Origin: Sphingomonas endophytica | GTDB taxonomy: Bacteria; Pseudomonadota; Alphaproteobacteria; Sphingomonadales; Sphingomonadaceae | Direction of reading: 5' to 3' | Length of the DNA stretch: 64,000 nt | Assembly (NCBI RefSeq): GCF_001476895.1 | Contig: NZ_LDTB01000004.1 | Span: 16,051-80,050, forward strand | Part shown: positions 43,578-51,143 of the stretch, in pieces | How positions within the stretch are numbered: the first letter of the stretch is position 1 | Layout of the letters: the number at the start of each line of letters is the position of its first letter | Notes under the pieces: model-generated | The model's database searches: none | The model's input: only the letters and a program-made list of their open reading frames with translations | Told to the model about the DNA's origin: nothing | Position numbers and translations under genes: made by a program

Positions 43578-43735
43578 TGTACGGGGACACCTTCTACTAT
43601 GAGGTTTCAAATTACCGCGCACGTTCGCCTCCACCCATCCTTTCAAACTGTCCTATCTCTCAATTTCAACAGCGGCGCTCGTCCACACTGGACGTCGCGA
43701 ACATTAATCTATCATCAAATTAAACAGCAAAGATC

Positions 43736-45208
43736 ATGATTTTAAACGTAAAACCACCTTTCAGCCTAAACATACATAAACATCATTTAACGTCATCCAA
43801 AACTTGCCCTCCCATGGAAACATCCTCAACCTCCTTAAACAATCAATCTAATAAATTGAGTAGATTCAGGGAGATTGAAAAAGGAAGCTTAAAGCCAGCA
43901 GGTTATTTAAACCCTTTCCTTCCCAATCAAAGGAAAAAAGACAGGTATCTCTCCTTAGATAAGGAAGCGTTTTCAAACCAGTCTATCAACCTATCAAAGC
44001 TTATCGAGAAAGAGATTATCACTTTTAAAATAAGGAGGAACAGGAATAAAGAGGTTACAAAGGCAGCCTCTGCCATCTTCGCGGGTCTTTTGTGCGGCTA
44101 TCACGTAGACCCGACGTTATACAGCTACCTTCCTATGGGTAAGATTAACTTCGCACCCGGCGCATACGTCGGATACAACGCGGTACGCGACACCATTAAA
44201 GGACTGCGCCAGCTTGACCTAATTGAATTCCACAAGGGCTATAAGAGCGGCTCGATTGAAAACGGCGAAGGGGAAGCCACGACCCTAAAACCGACGATGA
44301 AGCTGTTGGAGCTTGCCCTATCGTACGGGATCACTCCCGCTACGTGGCACGATCACTATCGGTACATTCGCGCACCTGCGACGGTAGCGAAACCGGTCCT
44401 GCTACGGGCAAAGCGGAAGCACGGGGACAAATACAAGGGTAAGGCGATGCCACTCGAACCGGCAGGGCCGAAGCTGGATCGAATTATTGAACGGGTACAA
44501 ACGCTCAACACCTACCTGTCCAAGCAAAACATCACTGGCCTTCGTTTTAACGGTCTACAACGCATCTACGCTTGCGGGGATGATGAAAACTTCGATTGGA
44601 ATATGGGTGCCCGCCTATACGCCCTTGGCGCGGACAACTATCAAAACGCCAAAAAGATTTACCGGGCAAACTTGATGATTAATGGCGAGAAGACGAAGGA
44701 GATTGATCTAAGCGGCAGCCATTTCACCATCCTTCATGGTCTTCGCGGTGAATCGTTCGACCCTACCACCGACCCGTATGACATTCCCGGATATCCACGC
44801 GAGGTAATCAAGTGCTTTATCAACCAATCGCTAGGTCATTGCCAGTTTCATCGGCGCTGGCCAGAGGAGAATGTTGATAAACTTGCAGAGCGTGGCATTA
44901 GTTTGAAGGACTATCCCATTGATAACGTTCGTGCGGCGGTTCTGAACAAGCATCCCATCCTGACAACGTGGAAGGATAGCCCGTTCCGCTGGCAGCATTT
45001 TCACTTCGTCGAAAGCGAAGCCATCATCGATGCCATGTACGAGTTGGCGTTTACGTACGACGTACCGGCATTGCCGCTTCATGACTCGCTTATCGTTCCC
45101 GAATCTAGAATCGAGTTAGCTGATGCGGTCTTGAAGAAGTGGTTCAAGCATCATGTTGGCATCGTACCGGGTACGAAGGTAAAGACGGAAGCTGATCTAC
45201 TAAGGTAG
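43736..45208 (+). CDS. Candidate replication protein with family-A/T7-like polymerase palm motifs
   Basis: A 490-aa protein. Residues about 100-215 look like a winged-helix or initiator-type region (TKAASAIFAGLLCGY, YVGYNAVRDTIKGLRQLDLIEFHKG). Three later elements resemble polymerase motifs: KEIDLSGSHFTILHGL (Asp324, compare motif A), YPREVIKCFINQSLGH (Arg355, Lys359, compare motif B) and ALPLHDSLIVPESRIELADAV (His449-Asp450, compare motif C of PolA, HDE, or T7 RNA polymerase, HDS). No nuclease domains are present. The N-terminus is AT-rich and Lys/Asn/Ser rich. Function is inferred; it could alternatively be an unrelated Rep protein. The start is ATG 43736, which has only a weak ribosome site. 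Confidence 0.6.
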   Translation: MILNVKPPFSLNIHKHHLTSSKTCPPMETSSTSLNNQSNKLSRFREIEKGSLKPAGYLNPFLPNQRKKDRYLSLDKEAFSNQSINLSKLIEKEIITFKIRRNRNKEVTKAASAIFAGLLCGYHVDPTLYSYLPMGKINFAPGAYVGYNAVRDTIKGLRQLDLIEFHKGYKSGSIENGEGEATTLKPTMKLLELALSYGITPATWHDHYRYIRAPATVAKPVLLRAKRKHGDKYKGKAMPLEPAGPKLDRIIERVQTLNTYLSKQNITGLRFNGLQRIYACGDDENFDWNMGARLYALGADNYQNAKKIYRANLMINGEKTKEIDLSGSHFTILHGLRGESFDPTTDPYDIPGYPREVIKCFINQSLGHCQFHRRWPEENVDKLAERGISLKDYPIDNVRAAVLNKHPILTTWKDSPFRWQHFHFVESEAIIDAMYELAFTYDVPALPLHDSLIVPESRIELADAVLKKWFKHHVGIVPGTKVKTEADLLR

Positions 45209-45514
45209 TGAGCATACTGGATTTTTCAGGGCAACTCTGTGACCCGACTTGTATTGAACTCCATGGGAACCAGTAGGACATAGGCCCTTGATTGCCCTGC
45301 AAGGCAGGGTACAGGGCGACCGAGGCAAAGCGGCGGCTATGTAGCCTGATGCGCAAGATCGCTCCGTACGGGCCTTGTAGAGGAAAAGAGAGGGCATTTA
45401 CCGCCACGGATCGCTACGCGTACGCCCTGCTCGGTCTTGCTCGCGTGCTAAACACGGAAAGGGCCGCAGGATCACTCCTACGGTCCCTTTCGTCATCGAT
45501 GATGATATAGCGGC
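45209..45514. other. Island intergenic stretch with a long hairpin
   Basis: No gene is supported. An imperfect inverted repeat at 45454-45493 (18-bp arms, 4-base loop, two mismatches) lies between the convergent replication-like and PEP-CTERM genes and probably ends transcription from both sides. A 72-codon frame at 45292-45510 has no convincing start or composition. Confidence 0.5.
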
Positions 45515-46324
45515 TTAAACGTAGCGTAGAACCGTCTTGCGGCGCATAGCATAGCCAATGACACCGAAGCCGAGTACGAGCATCATCCACGTTGATGGTT
45601 CTGGAACAGCAGGAGTAGCAGCTTCAAAGTTGAAGGTAGTGTTGTTCCCGTTGACCGAATAGGAAACCCGGTCCACGGCACCACTAAAGCTGCCGTTCCA
45701 GCCGCTACCAATGCCGACACTCAAAGCAGTCACGCGGAGATTAGGCAGCAGCGTGTTCCAGTCCGCAAATGTTCGCCCATACTCCGAGAATGCGCCGGGT
45801 AGGTTGCCGGTTCCCCAAACCTTCGCACTGGTTACGTCTTGCGAAACGAAGCTATTCACAGGTGTAACTTGAACGCCATTGTAGACGTTTTCATAAACAA
45901 GATAGCCAGAGTTTGTTCCGTTGGTGACGGCGAGTCGAATAGCAGGAGCCAGCCACGCAGCCGCTGTACTTGAATCTGATCGCAGGTAGTCGAAGCTTAA
46001 GCCGGTCAAATCGGAAAGATTAAACTGGTTTGCAGCGGAGAAATAATATTCGAAGTCAGCCTTTGCGTTAGCTGGCCCACTGAATTCAAGAGAGCCGTTT
46101 CCGTTGTTCGCATACGTGGTAGTGATACCAACCGAGCCACCCGCACGAACGTTATTGGCAAACCACCTGTCAAAGCCGACACCGGGACCACTGGCGTTTG
46201 TTGGGCCATCGTTCGTGAATTTGCCGGTCGGCGAAGCGACGACGACTTCGGCGCTTGCTGCCGTCGAAGCCAGCGCCAACAGGCCGATGCCATATAGTGC
46301 GATGCATAGACGATTCATTGACAC
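45515..46324 (-). CDS. PEP-CTERM sorting-domain secreted protein
   Basis: A 269-aa protein: signal peptide (IALYGIGLLALASTAASAEV), a Gly/Asn/Ser/Thr-rich beta-type domain from about 30 to 235, and a C-terminal VPEPSTWMMLVLGFGVIGYAMRRK, the PEP-CTERM motif followed by a membrane helix and a basic tail. Such proteins are cut and attached or released by exosortase EpsH/XrtA systems and act in the cell surface or biofilm matrix. The GTG at 46324 has GGAGG six bases upstream; the ATG at 46318 is second choice. No exosortase is in the window. It is unusual cargo for a small defence island. Confidence 0.88.
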   Translation of the reverse strand: MSMNRLCIALYGIGLLALASTAASAEVVVASPTGKFTNDGPTNASGPGVGFDRWFANNVRAGGSVGITTTYANNGNGSLEFSGPANAKADFEYYFSAANQFNLSDLTGLSFDYLRSDSSTAAAWLAPAIRLAVTNGTNSGYLVYENVYNGVQVTPVNSFVSQDVTSAKVWGTGNLPGAFSEYGRTFADWNTLLPNLRVTALSVGIGSGWNGSFSGAVDRVSYSVNGNNTTFNFEAATPAVPEPSTWMMLVLGFGVIGYAMRRKTVLRYV

Positions 46325-46631
46325 GTTATTCCTCCCCCTACACTTGACGACTCCCAGTCGCCGTTGTGGCCTTTTACATCAAGGAAGGCGGCCGGAAAGC
46401 AGAAGTTAACAAATAGTTAAATAAAATAACGCAATCGATTTAGCAGGACAGCTAATAGCGGAGCTTTTGTACAATTTAGCTTGCCTGTCCGGGCATTGGT
46501 AACCTCGGAGTAGGGGTTGAGGCGTTAGAACTCGCCCGCCCCTCACTAGCCGCCTGTCGATCCGAAAACAGACCGCAAGACTACTCTGCCAGCCCTTTCC
46601 TATAGGGGAACACGGCGATTTAGCCGGGACA
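46325..46631. other. Island intergenic stretch, nothing recognised
   Basis: 307 bp upstream of the PEP-CTERM gene. It has an AT-rich patch (AACAAATAGTTAAATAAAAT) near 46410 that may hold the promoter of that gene. No coding frame is credible. Confidence 0.4.
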
Positions 46632-46826
46632 TCATCCAAGCGGCAACGCCATCTGCCCATCCGGCACAATCACGACCGGCGCATCCAAGGTATCAACGAT
46701 CCGGGCAGCGAGCGCCAAGGCGGCTTCCTCCCTTACGCGCTCATTTGGGGCGGCTATCCCCACGCGAACCCATCCGGGTGCGGTTAAAACGGCAGCGGCG
46801 AGAGCAAGGGGCGATGGCGTATCCAT
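46632..46826 (-). CDS. Small island protein, DUF6771-like
   Basis: A 64-aa protein: LALAAAVLTAPGWVRVGIAAPNERVREEAALALAARIVDTL followed by a short tail ending QMALPLG. I relate this to a small sphingomonad family (DUF6771) from the AAPGW...R..AA..LA..I pattern and the ALPL end, by memory only. The ATG at 46826 follows AAAGGGG. Function unknown. Confidence 0.55.
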   Translation of the reverse strand: MDTPSPLALAAAVLTAPGWVRVGIAAPNERVREEAALALAARIVDTLDAPVVIVPDGQMALPLG

Positions 46827-46994
46827 GCCCCTTTGTTCCCTTTTTGATCTTCTTTGTCTAGCGTTCTTTCCGAACGTTAGCGCCATCGGCATCAAACCGA
46901 CCGGGCAGCATCGTCCCGATAAGCTCGCCACCACGATCACATACGGGCTATCGGTGCGGACGCGGGTAACGTCCCATCGGGTAAGCCGCAGATA

Positions 46995-47489
46995 TCAGAG
47001 TTCGGGTATCTGCATGTTTTCCAAGCTCGGTACGCTTGCTGCCATAGGCTCTAGCTCCGAAGCTTCCTGTCGAGCCTTGGCTTGATCATCCATACGTTGT
47101 TCCGCCGCTGCGAAAATCTTGCTGCAAGGAGTGCCGATTGGAAGCCCTATGCTGACCTCATCGAAGGCATCTGCGATGTTCGGGTATTTATGCGCTGCAC
47201 TGGCAACCTTCGCATATGGCAGAACGCCGTATGCACGAACGATGAAGGTTGTTTCTCCCTGCATTCCGCCTTGTTCATTTCGGAAATTGACCTTCCCCTT
47301 CAAAACCCTTCCATCGCTAGCTGTCCCGCATTCCTCGTAGGATGTGAATTCAGCGGACGAAGGATCGTTCAAACTCTGACGAACAACTCGCTTCGCTTCC
47401 TCAACATCACTCTTGTACCATGCCACGTAGCCGCCGCCCGCAATCAACGTAGCCAACACGATACCGGTGATCGTTTTCGCGCGCTTCAT
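46995..47489 (-). CDS. Membrane-anchored hypothetical protein
   Basis: A 164-aa protein with one N-terminal helix (TITGIVLATLIAGGGYVAWY) and a soluble part with QSLNDPSSAEFTSYEECGT, KGKVNFRNEQGGMQGETTFIV and a Cys in GTPCSKIF. Small proteins with a DPSSA(E/K)F motif after an N-terminal anchor are common among phage and island genes, without a known role. The start is ATG 47489; the frame is open upstream for 15 codons. About 170 bp upstream of the DUF6771-like gene, same strand. Confidence 0.6.
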   Translation of the reverse strand: MKRAKTITGIVLATLIAGGGYVAWYKSDVEEAKRVVRQSLNDPSSAEFTSYEECGTASDGRVLKGKVNFRNEQGGMQGETTFIVRAYGVLPYAKVASAAHKYPNIADAFDEVSIGLPIGTPCSKIFAAAEQRMDDQAKARQEASELEPMAASVPSLENMQIPEL

Positions 47490-47589
47490 ATCCCGACACC
47501 CCAAACAAAATCCTCGGCCCCTTGTCCCCATCATGGGGACGTTTGCAAGGCTGGATATCCGCGAACGTGGCTAGATCGAGGCTACGACA

Positions 47590-47850
47590 TTGCAGCGCGG
47601 GTGGGTTGTTTCTTCTGATTACAGGGCGATGGTGGATGCCCTGTCGTCCGCGCGTAGGGAATCGGGCGTCAGTCAGCGCGAGTTGGCGCGGCGTGTAGGG
47701 AAGCCGCCCTCATTTATAAACAAGATCGAGCTCTTCGAACGTCGTATCGATTTGCTCGAATTCATCGTGATAGCGGAGGCGCTGGAACAAGCGCCCGGCG
47801 ACCTGATCGCGAAGCTCCGCTCCAAGCTCCCGTCAACCTTGTCGTTATAG
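47590..47850 (+). CDS. XRE-family HTH regulator
   Basis: An 86-aa repressor-like protein. The HTH reads LSSARRESGVSQRELARRVGKPPSFINKIELFERRIDLLEFIVIAEAL. Helix 1 begins before the first ATG (47629), so I start at TTG 47590, which has a GAGG site eight bases upstream. Convergent with the resolvase gene. It may control maintenance or defence genes of the island. Confidence 0.82.
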   Translation: MQRGWVVSSDYRAMVDALSSARRESGVSQRELARRVGKPPSFINKIELFERRIDLLEFIVIAEALEQAPGDLIAKLRSKLPSTLSL

Positions 47851-47883
47851 GTCGGGTGATGGTGTTGGGGCGGGTGCGGGGCT

Positions 47884-48462
47884 TTACGCCGCCCGCTTCT
47901 CCACCCTCTGAATGGCGGCGCGCGATACGCCGAACTGTTTGGCAAGGACGCCCAAGGAAGCACCCTTGCCGCGCGCGGCTATGATTTCCTTCTGCTGATC
48001 GCCACTAAGCGCCTGTGGCCTTCCCAGCGTCTTCCCGGATGCCTTTGCGCGCTTCAATCCGGCTTGGGTCCGTTCAATAAGAAGGTCGCGTTCAAATTCG
48101 GCGACGGCAGCGATCACGCCCATCGTCATCTTACCAGCGGCGGAGGTTAGATCGACGCCACCAAGGGCAAGACAATGAACCCGGATGCCTTCATCTGACA
48201 GACGTTCGACGGTCGCGCGAACGTCCATCGCATTTCGACCAAGACGATCCAGTTTCGTGACGATCAATACGTCCCCGGCTTCCATGCGATCGAGCAGCTT
48301 GGCGAACCCCTTGCGCTCGACCGCCACCACCGATCCCGAAACAGTCTCTGCAACGATACGCTTCGGATCGACAGCGAAGCCCGCTCCCTCAATCTCGCGA
48401 ACCTGATTGTCCGTCGTCTGGTCGCCAGTGCTGACGCGGCAATAGGCAAAGGTGCGGCTCAT
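47884..48462 (-). CDS. Serine recombinase (resolvase/invertase family)
   Basis: A 192-aa protein. The catalytic Ser lies in YCRVSTGDQTTDNQ, and the resolvase signature follows in DVLIVTKLDRLGRNAMDV, AGKMTMGVIAAVAEFERDLLIERTQAGL. The C-terminal HTH is LGVLAKQFGVSRAAIQRVEK, as in Hin/Tn3 resolvases and plasmid ParA-type resolvases. It probably resolves dimers or inverts a segment rather than integrating the island. It is divergent from the AAA15-DUF4435 gene. Confidence 0.93.
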   Translation of the reverse strand: MSRTFAYCRVSTGDQTTDNQVREIEGAGFAVDPKRIVAETVSGSVVAVERKGFAKLLDRMEAGDVLIVTKLDRLGRNAMDVRATVERLSDEGIRVHCLALGGVDLTSAAGKMTMGVIAAVAEFERDLLIERTQAGLKRAKASGKTLGRPQALSGDQQKEIIAARGKGASLGVLAKQFGVSRAAIQRVEKRAA

Positions 48463-48647
48463 GAAGGCGGTCCCTGTATCGAATCAGTAGCTCGATATTA
48501 GCAGCGCATCGGAATATGTGAAGTCCTATTTTTCGATACAGGTCGGGCGGGCGTAACGAAACCGACCCATTACGTACGACGCCCATGCTAATCTTCGCCT
48601 TGCGACGCGAGGCTCATCGCGTACGGTGTGTCGCGAAGGAGAATCAT

Positions 48648-50771
48648 GTGAAAATCTCTGGACTTACCATTGAGAATTTCCGGGGCATCAAGCGCATTCA
48701 TGCCGAAAATCTCGGGAACACCATAATCATTGCCGGTCAGAACGGGTCTGGGAAGTCATGTATTTTCGACGCAATACGACTACTAAAATCCGTTTATGGG
48801 GGCTACCAACAAAACGAATGGCAAAGTTGGCTGGGTGAATTCTCAATACCTACAAATGCCTCGGCAGATGGCCTCCGAGGCATGTTCAATGATGCATCTC
48901 GGCCTTTACAAATCGAATGCAAGTTCGTCATAAGCGACGAAGAAAAAGCTTTTATATCTAGTAATGCTTCTAATTTGCTTGAAGACGTAATTTGGCGAAC
49001 CATCCTTCCCGAGGCTTTTCAATTTGGTGCATACCACTTTGCACTATTTGCCAGTCAGTTTCGGGAGAGAGAGCCGGAGGTTCGTCAGCGCGTTGCTGAT
49101 ATAATGCCAGGTCTTATGACCGAACTTTCTCAGCCCTTTGTGATCGGTCAGGTCACCGTACCCGTTGGCGGAAGCATAACGATCCGAACGTCACATCTTT
49201 TATCGGTTATCTTCACCAGTTATAGGCCGCAAGAACTCGGCGTGATTGATTATCACGGCGCACAACGCCATTACGGTCGCGAACTTGTGCAAGCAGTTAA
49301 CATTAGCTTAGAGCAGTCTTCGCAAAATCAGCGTCAACACGCTCTATACAATTATTCTAATAAGTATAACAACGTAAAAAGTGAGCTCGCCACGAGTTAC
49401 ATCAAGGAGATGTTCGCAAAAGCATCAGGTGGTGACGCTTCTTCTGTTGGTCTTACTGCAACCATGAAGGAGCTTTTTCAGACATTTTTTCCTGACAAGT
49501 CTTTTCAAGGTCCCACTCCAACCCCTGACGGAAATTTGATATTTCCGGTTAAAACTTTGTCTGGATCAACTCACGATCTTGATGACCTTAGTGCCGGTGA
49601 AAAAGAAATATTGTACGGTTACTTGCGAATCCGAAATTCGGCTCCGCGCTTCTCAATCATCCTGCTAGACGAACCAGAACTTCATTTGAATCCGAGGTTG
49701 ATTCGAAACCTTCCAGAATTTTACCGAAAGCATTTAGGTGAAAGCCTCGGCAACCAACTTTGGCTTGTTTCTCATTCGGATGCACTGCTTAGAGAGGCTG
49801 TTGGAAAAAGAGCCTTCGACGTATTCCACATGCAACCCGCCTCGCTCATAAACGCTGCGGGAAATGTGGCAGTCTCTGGTAGCGGCCTAAACCAACTTAA
49901 GCCTCTCAACATGGGAGAAGAGCTAAATTTAGCTCTTGCCGACCTTGTCGGCGACTTAGCAGCGTACGAGCCTGGACGAAAGGCCATTATTTTTGAGGGT
50001 GGCGGGGACACCGATTTCGATCAATGGATGACAACAACACTTTTTCCAGACGTGGCAAAAAAGATTAACTTTATTTCGGGAAGTAATAAGGGAAAAGTTA
50101 AGGCTCTTCACGAAGTTCTTAGTCGTGCTTTCAAAAAAGGTGACCTGCAAACTAACTTCTTTGCCATCGTAGACAATGATTTCGATGATGCCAAGGATCA
50201 TGAAGCTCGCGACGCCGTTACAACCTTCAAGTGGGACGTTTACCACATTGAAAATTACCTTTTAAATGAAGAGGTAATTGCTCATGTTGCGTCCTCTTTG
50301 ACGATGGGAAGCACGCTGTCTCCTGATGAAGTTCTCGTCGCCTTGCGCGACGCTGCGCGAAAAACGGTTTCCTTTGCGGTTCGTCACCGTATCACGCAGT
50401 TCGTCAGCAAATCCCTGATTACGGCAATCGATCTTAAATCAAATCCCGCCGCAGAAGATTTCTCCGGTGCGATCCTTGCCGCTGCCGGCCGATCACTTGA
50501 AAGGCTGGCGCTCTTAGAAACTGGTGCTTTGAGTGAAGAATCGGTGCGTTCGAAAGAGGCGTCAGTACGAGCAGAAATCGAGAAATCTTTCGCTGATGGA
50601 ACTTGGCGCTCGAAATTGCCCGGTCGAGACATCTTAAAGGCTTACGCCGATACCTTGCCTACAAAGGTCGGCTACGAAGCGTTACGTAGCATGATTGTAT
50701 CCCGCATGGTTGATGTAGGTTATCGCCCTGCCGGGATGGATGAGGTTTTGAAGAGGATTGTATCTGCATAA
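48648..50771 (+). CDS. AAA15-type ATPase fused to a DUF4435/TOPRIM-like domain (PARIS- or OLD-like defence candidate)
   Basis: A 707-aa protein. The ATPase half has Walker A AGQNGSGKSCIF (Lys36), a long insertion, a signature DLDDLSAGEKEIL, Walker B IILLDEPELHLNP (Asp341-Glu342) and the H-loop LVSHSDALL. From about residue 440 comes a TOPRIM-like domain: AIIFEGGGDTDFDQWM (Glu450), AIVDNDFDD (Asp509, Asp511) and VYHIENYLLNEEVI, the pattern of DUF4435. An AAA15 ATPase plus DUF4435 is the PARIS system (AriA, AriB), which exists also as single fused proteins; OLD-family nucleases have a similar layout. The GTG at 48648 follows AAGGAG by six bases. AT-rich and codon-distinct from the host. Defence is inferred. 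Confidence 0.75.
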   Translation: MKISGLTIENFRGIKRIHAENLGNTIIIAGQNGSGKSCIFDAIRLLKSVYGGYQQNEWQSWLGEFSIPTNASADGLRGMFNDASRPLQIECKFVISDEEKAFISSNASNLLEDVIWRTILPEAFQFGAYHFALFASQFREREPEVRQRVADIMPGLMTELSQPFVIGQVTVPVGGSITIRTSHLLSVIFTSYRPQELGVIDYHGAQRHYGRELVQAVNISLEQSSQNQRQHALYNYSNKYNNVKSELATSYIKEMFAKASGGDASSVGLTATMKELFQTFFPDKSFQGPTPTPDGNLIFPVKTLSGSTHDLDDLSAGEKEILYGYLRIRNSAPRFSIILLDEPELHLNPRLIRNLPEFYRKHLGESLGNQLWLVSHSDALLREAVGKRAFDVFHMQPASLINAAGNVAVSGSGLNQLKPLNMGEELNLALADLVGDLAAYEPGRKAIIFEGGGDTDFDQWMTTTLFPDVAKKINFISGSNKGKVKALHEVLSRAFKKGDLQTNFFAIVDNDFDDAKDHEARDAVTTFKWDVYHIENYLLNEEVIAHVASSLTMGSTLSPDEVLVALRDAARKTVSFAVRHRITQFVSKSLITAIDLKSNPAAEDFSGAILAAAGRSLERLALLETGALSEESVRSKEASVRAEIEKSFADGTWRSKLPGRDILKAYADTLPTKVGYEALRSMIVSRMVDVGYRPAGMDEVLKRIVSA

Positions 50772-50804
50772 GCGTACAAAGCGGACGAGTTTGCGGGAGC
50801 AGAT

Positions 50805-50832
50805 GTGTGTAATTCCTGTGTAATTAGTTCGG
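50805..50832 (+). promoter_or_regulatory. Candidate integrase arm-type site, right
   Basis: A 28-bp segment starting GTGTGTAATTCCTGTGTAAT is 22 of 28 identical to 41306-41333, with the same orientation. It lies in non-coding sequence between the defence gene and attR, 110 bp from the core. Confidence 0.4.
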
Positions 50833-50942
50833 CAAAACCGGTGAAAATGCGGGTATGTTGGCTCTGTCACTACACCCGCATTCTCTCTCTAATCATTTGA
50901 AATTAGGTCGATCCATGATGGTTCGTGATGGTTTTCGGCTTC

Positions 50943-50998
50943 GACTGTAAATCTGCCCACGCAAGTGTACGCTGGTTCGAATCCAGCCCCTTCCACCA
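50943..50998 (+). other. attR: 56-bp copy of the tRNA-Tyr 3' part
   Basis: Identical to 41188-41243. Only the 3' part of the tRNA is present, preceded by unrelated sequence, so it is not a functional tRNA. It marks the right end of the island; the GC-rich host flank resumes at once with CCGCCCCGGCC. Confidence 0.93.
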
Positions 50999-51143
50999 AC
51001 CGCCCCGGCCGGCGGTTTCCCGATCGAGATCGGAACCTTAGCGAGGGTTTAGCAAGGTTTACGCCGCTTTTCCGGCGCACCGCGCTTGACAGTGCACCAC
51101 GCCAGCAAGCAAGCGACAGGCCGTCACGAGCAAGGAGTATCGC

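Larger units (their letters stand above)
41188..50998. mobile_element. Integrated genomic island in tRNA-Tyr (about 9.8 kb)
   Basis: Bounded by 56-bp direct repeats at 41188-41243 and 50943-50998. It carries the tyrosine integrase, AlpA-type and HTH-17-type small regulators, a polymerase-like replication candidate, a PEP-CTERM protein, a resolvase, an XRE regulator and an AAA15-DUF4435 fusion. The base composition and codon use are visibly more AT-rich than the flanks, most strongly at 43600-44060 and 48650-50770. No structural, packaging or conjugation genes are seen, so it probably depends on a helper or host factors for transfer. Confidence 0.9.

Noticed and set aside
45292..45510. 72-codon frame in the island gap
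   Set aside because: TTG start without ribosome site, odd composition, and it runs through a hairpin that looks like a terminator.
50943..50998. Second tRNA-Tyr
   Set aside because: Only the 3' part is present; the 5' acceptor strand and D-arm are missing. It is the attR copy.
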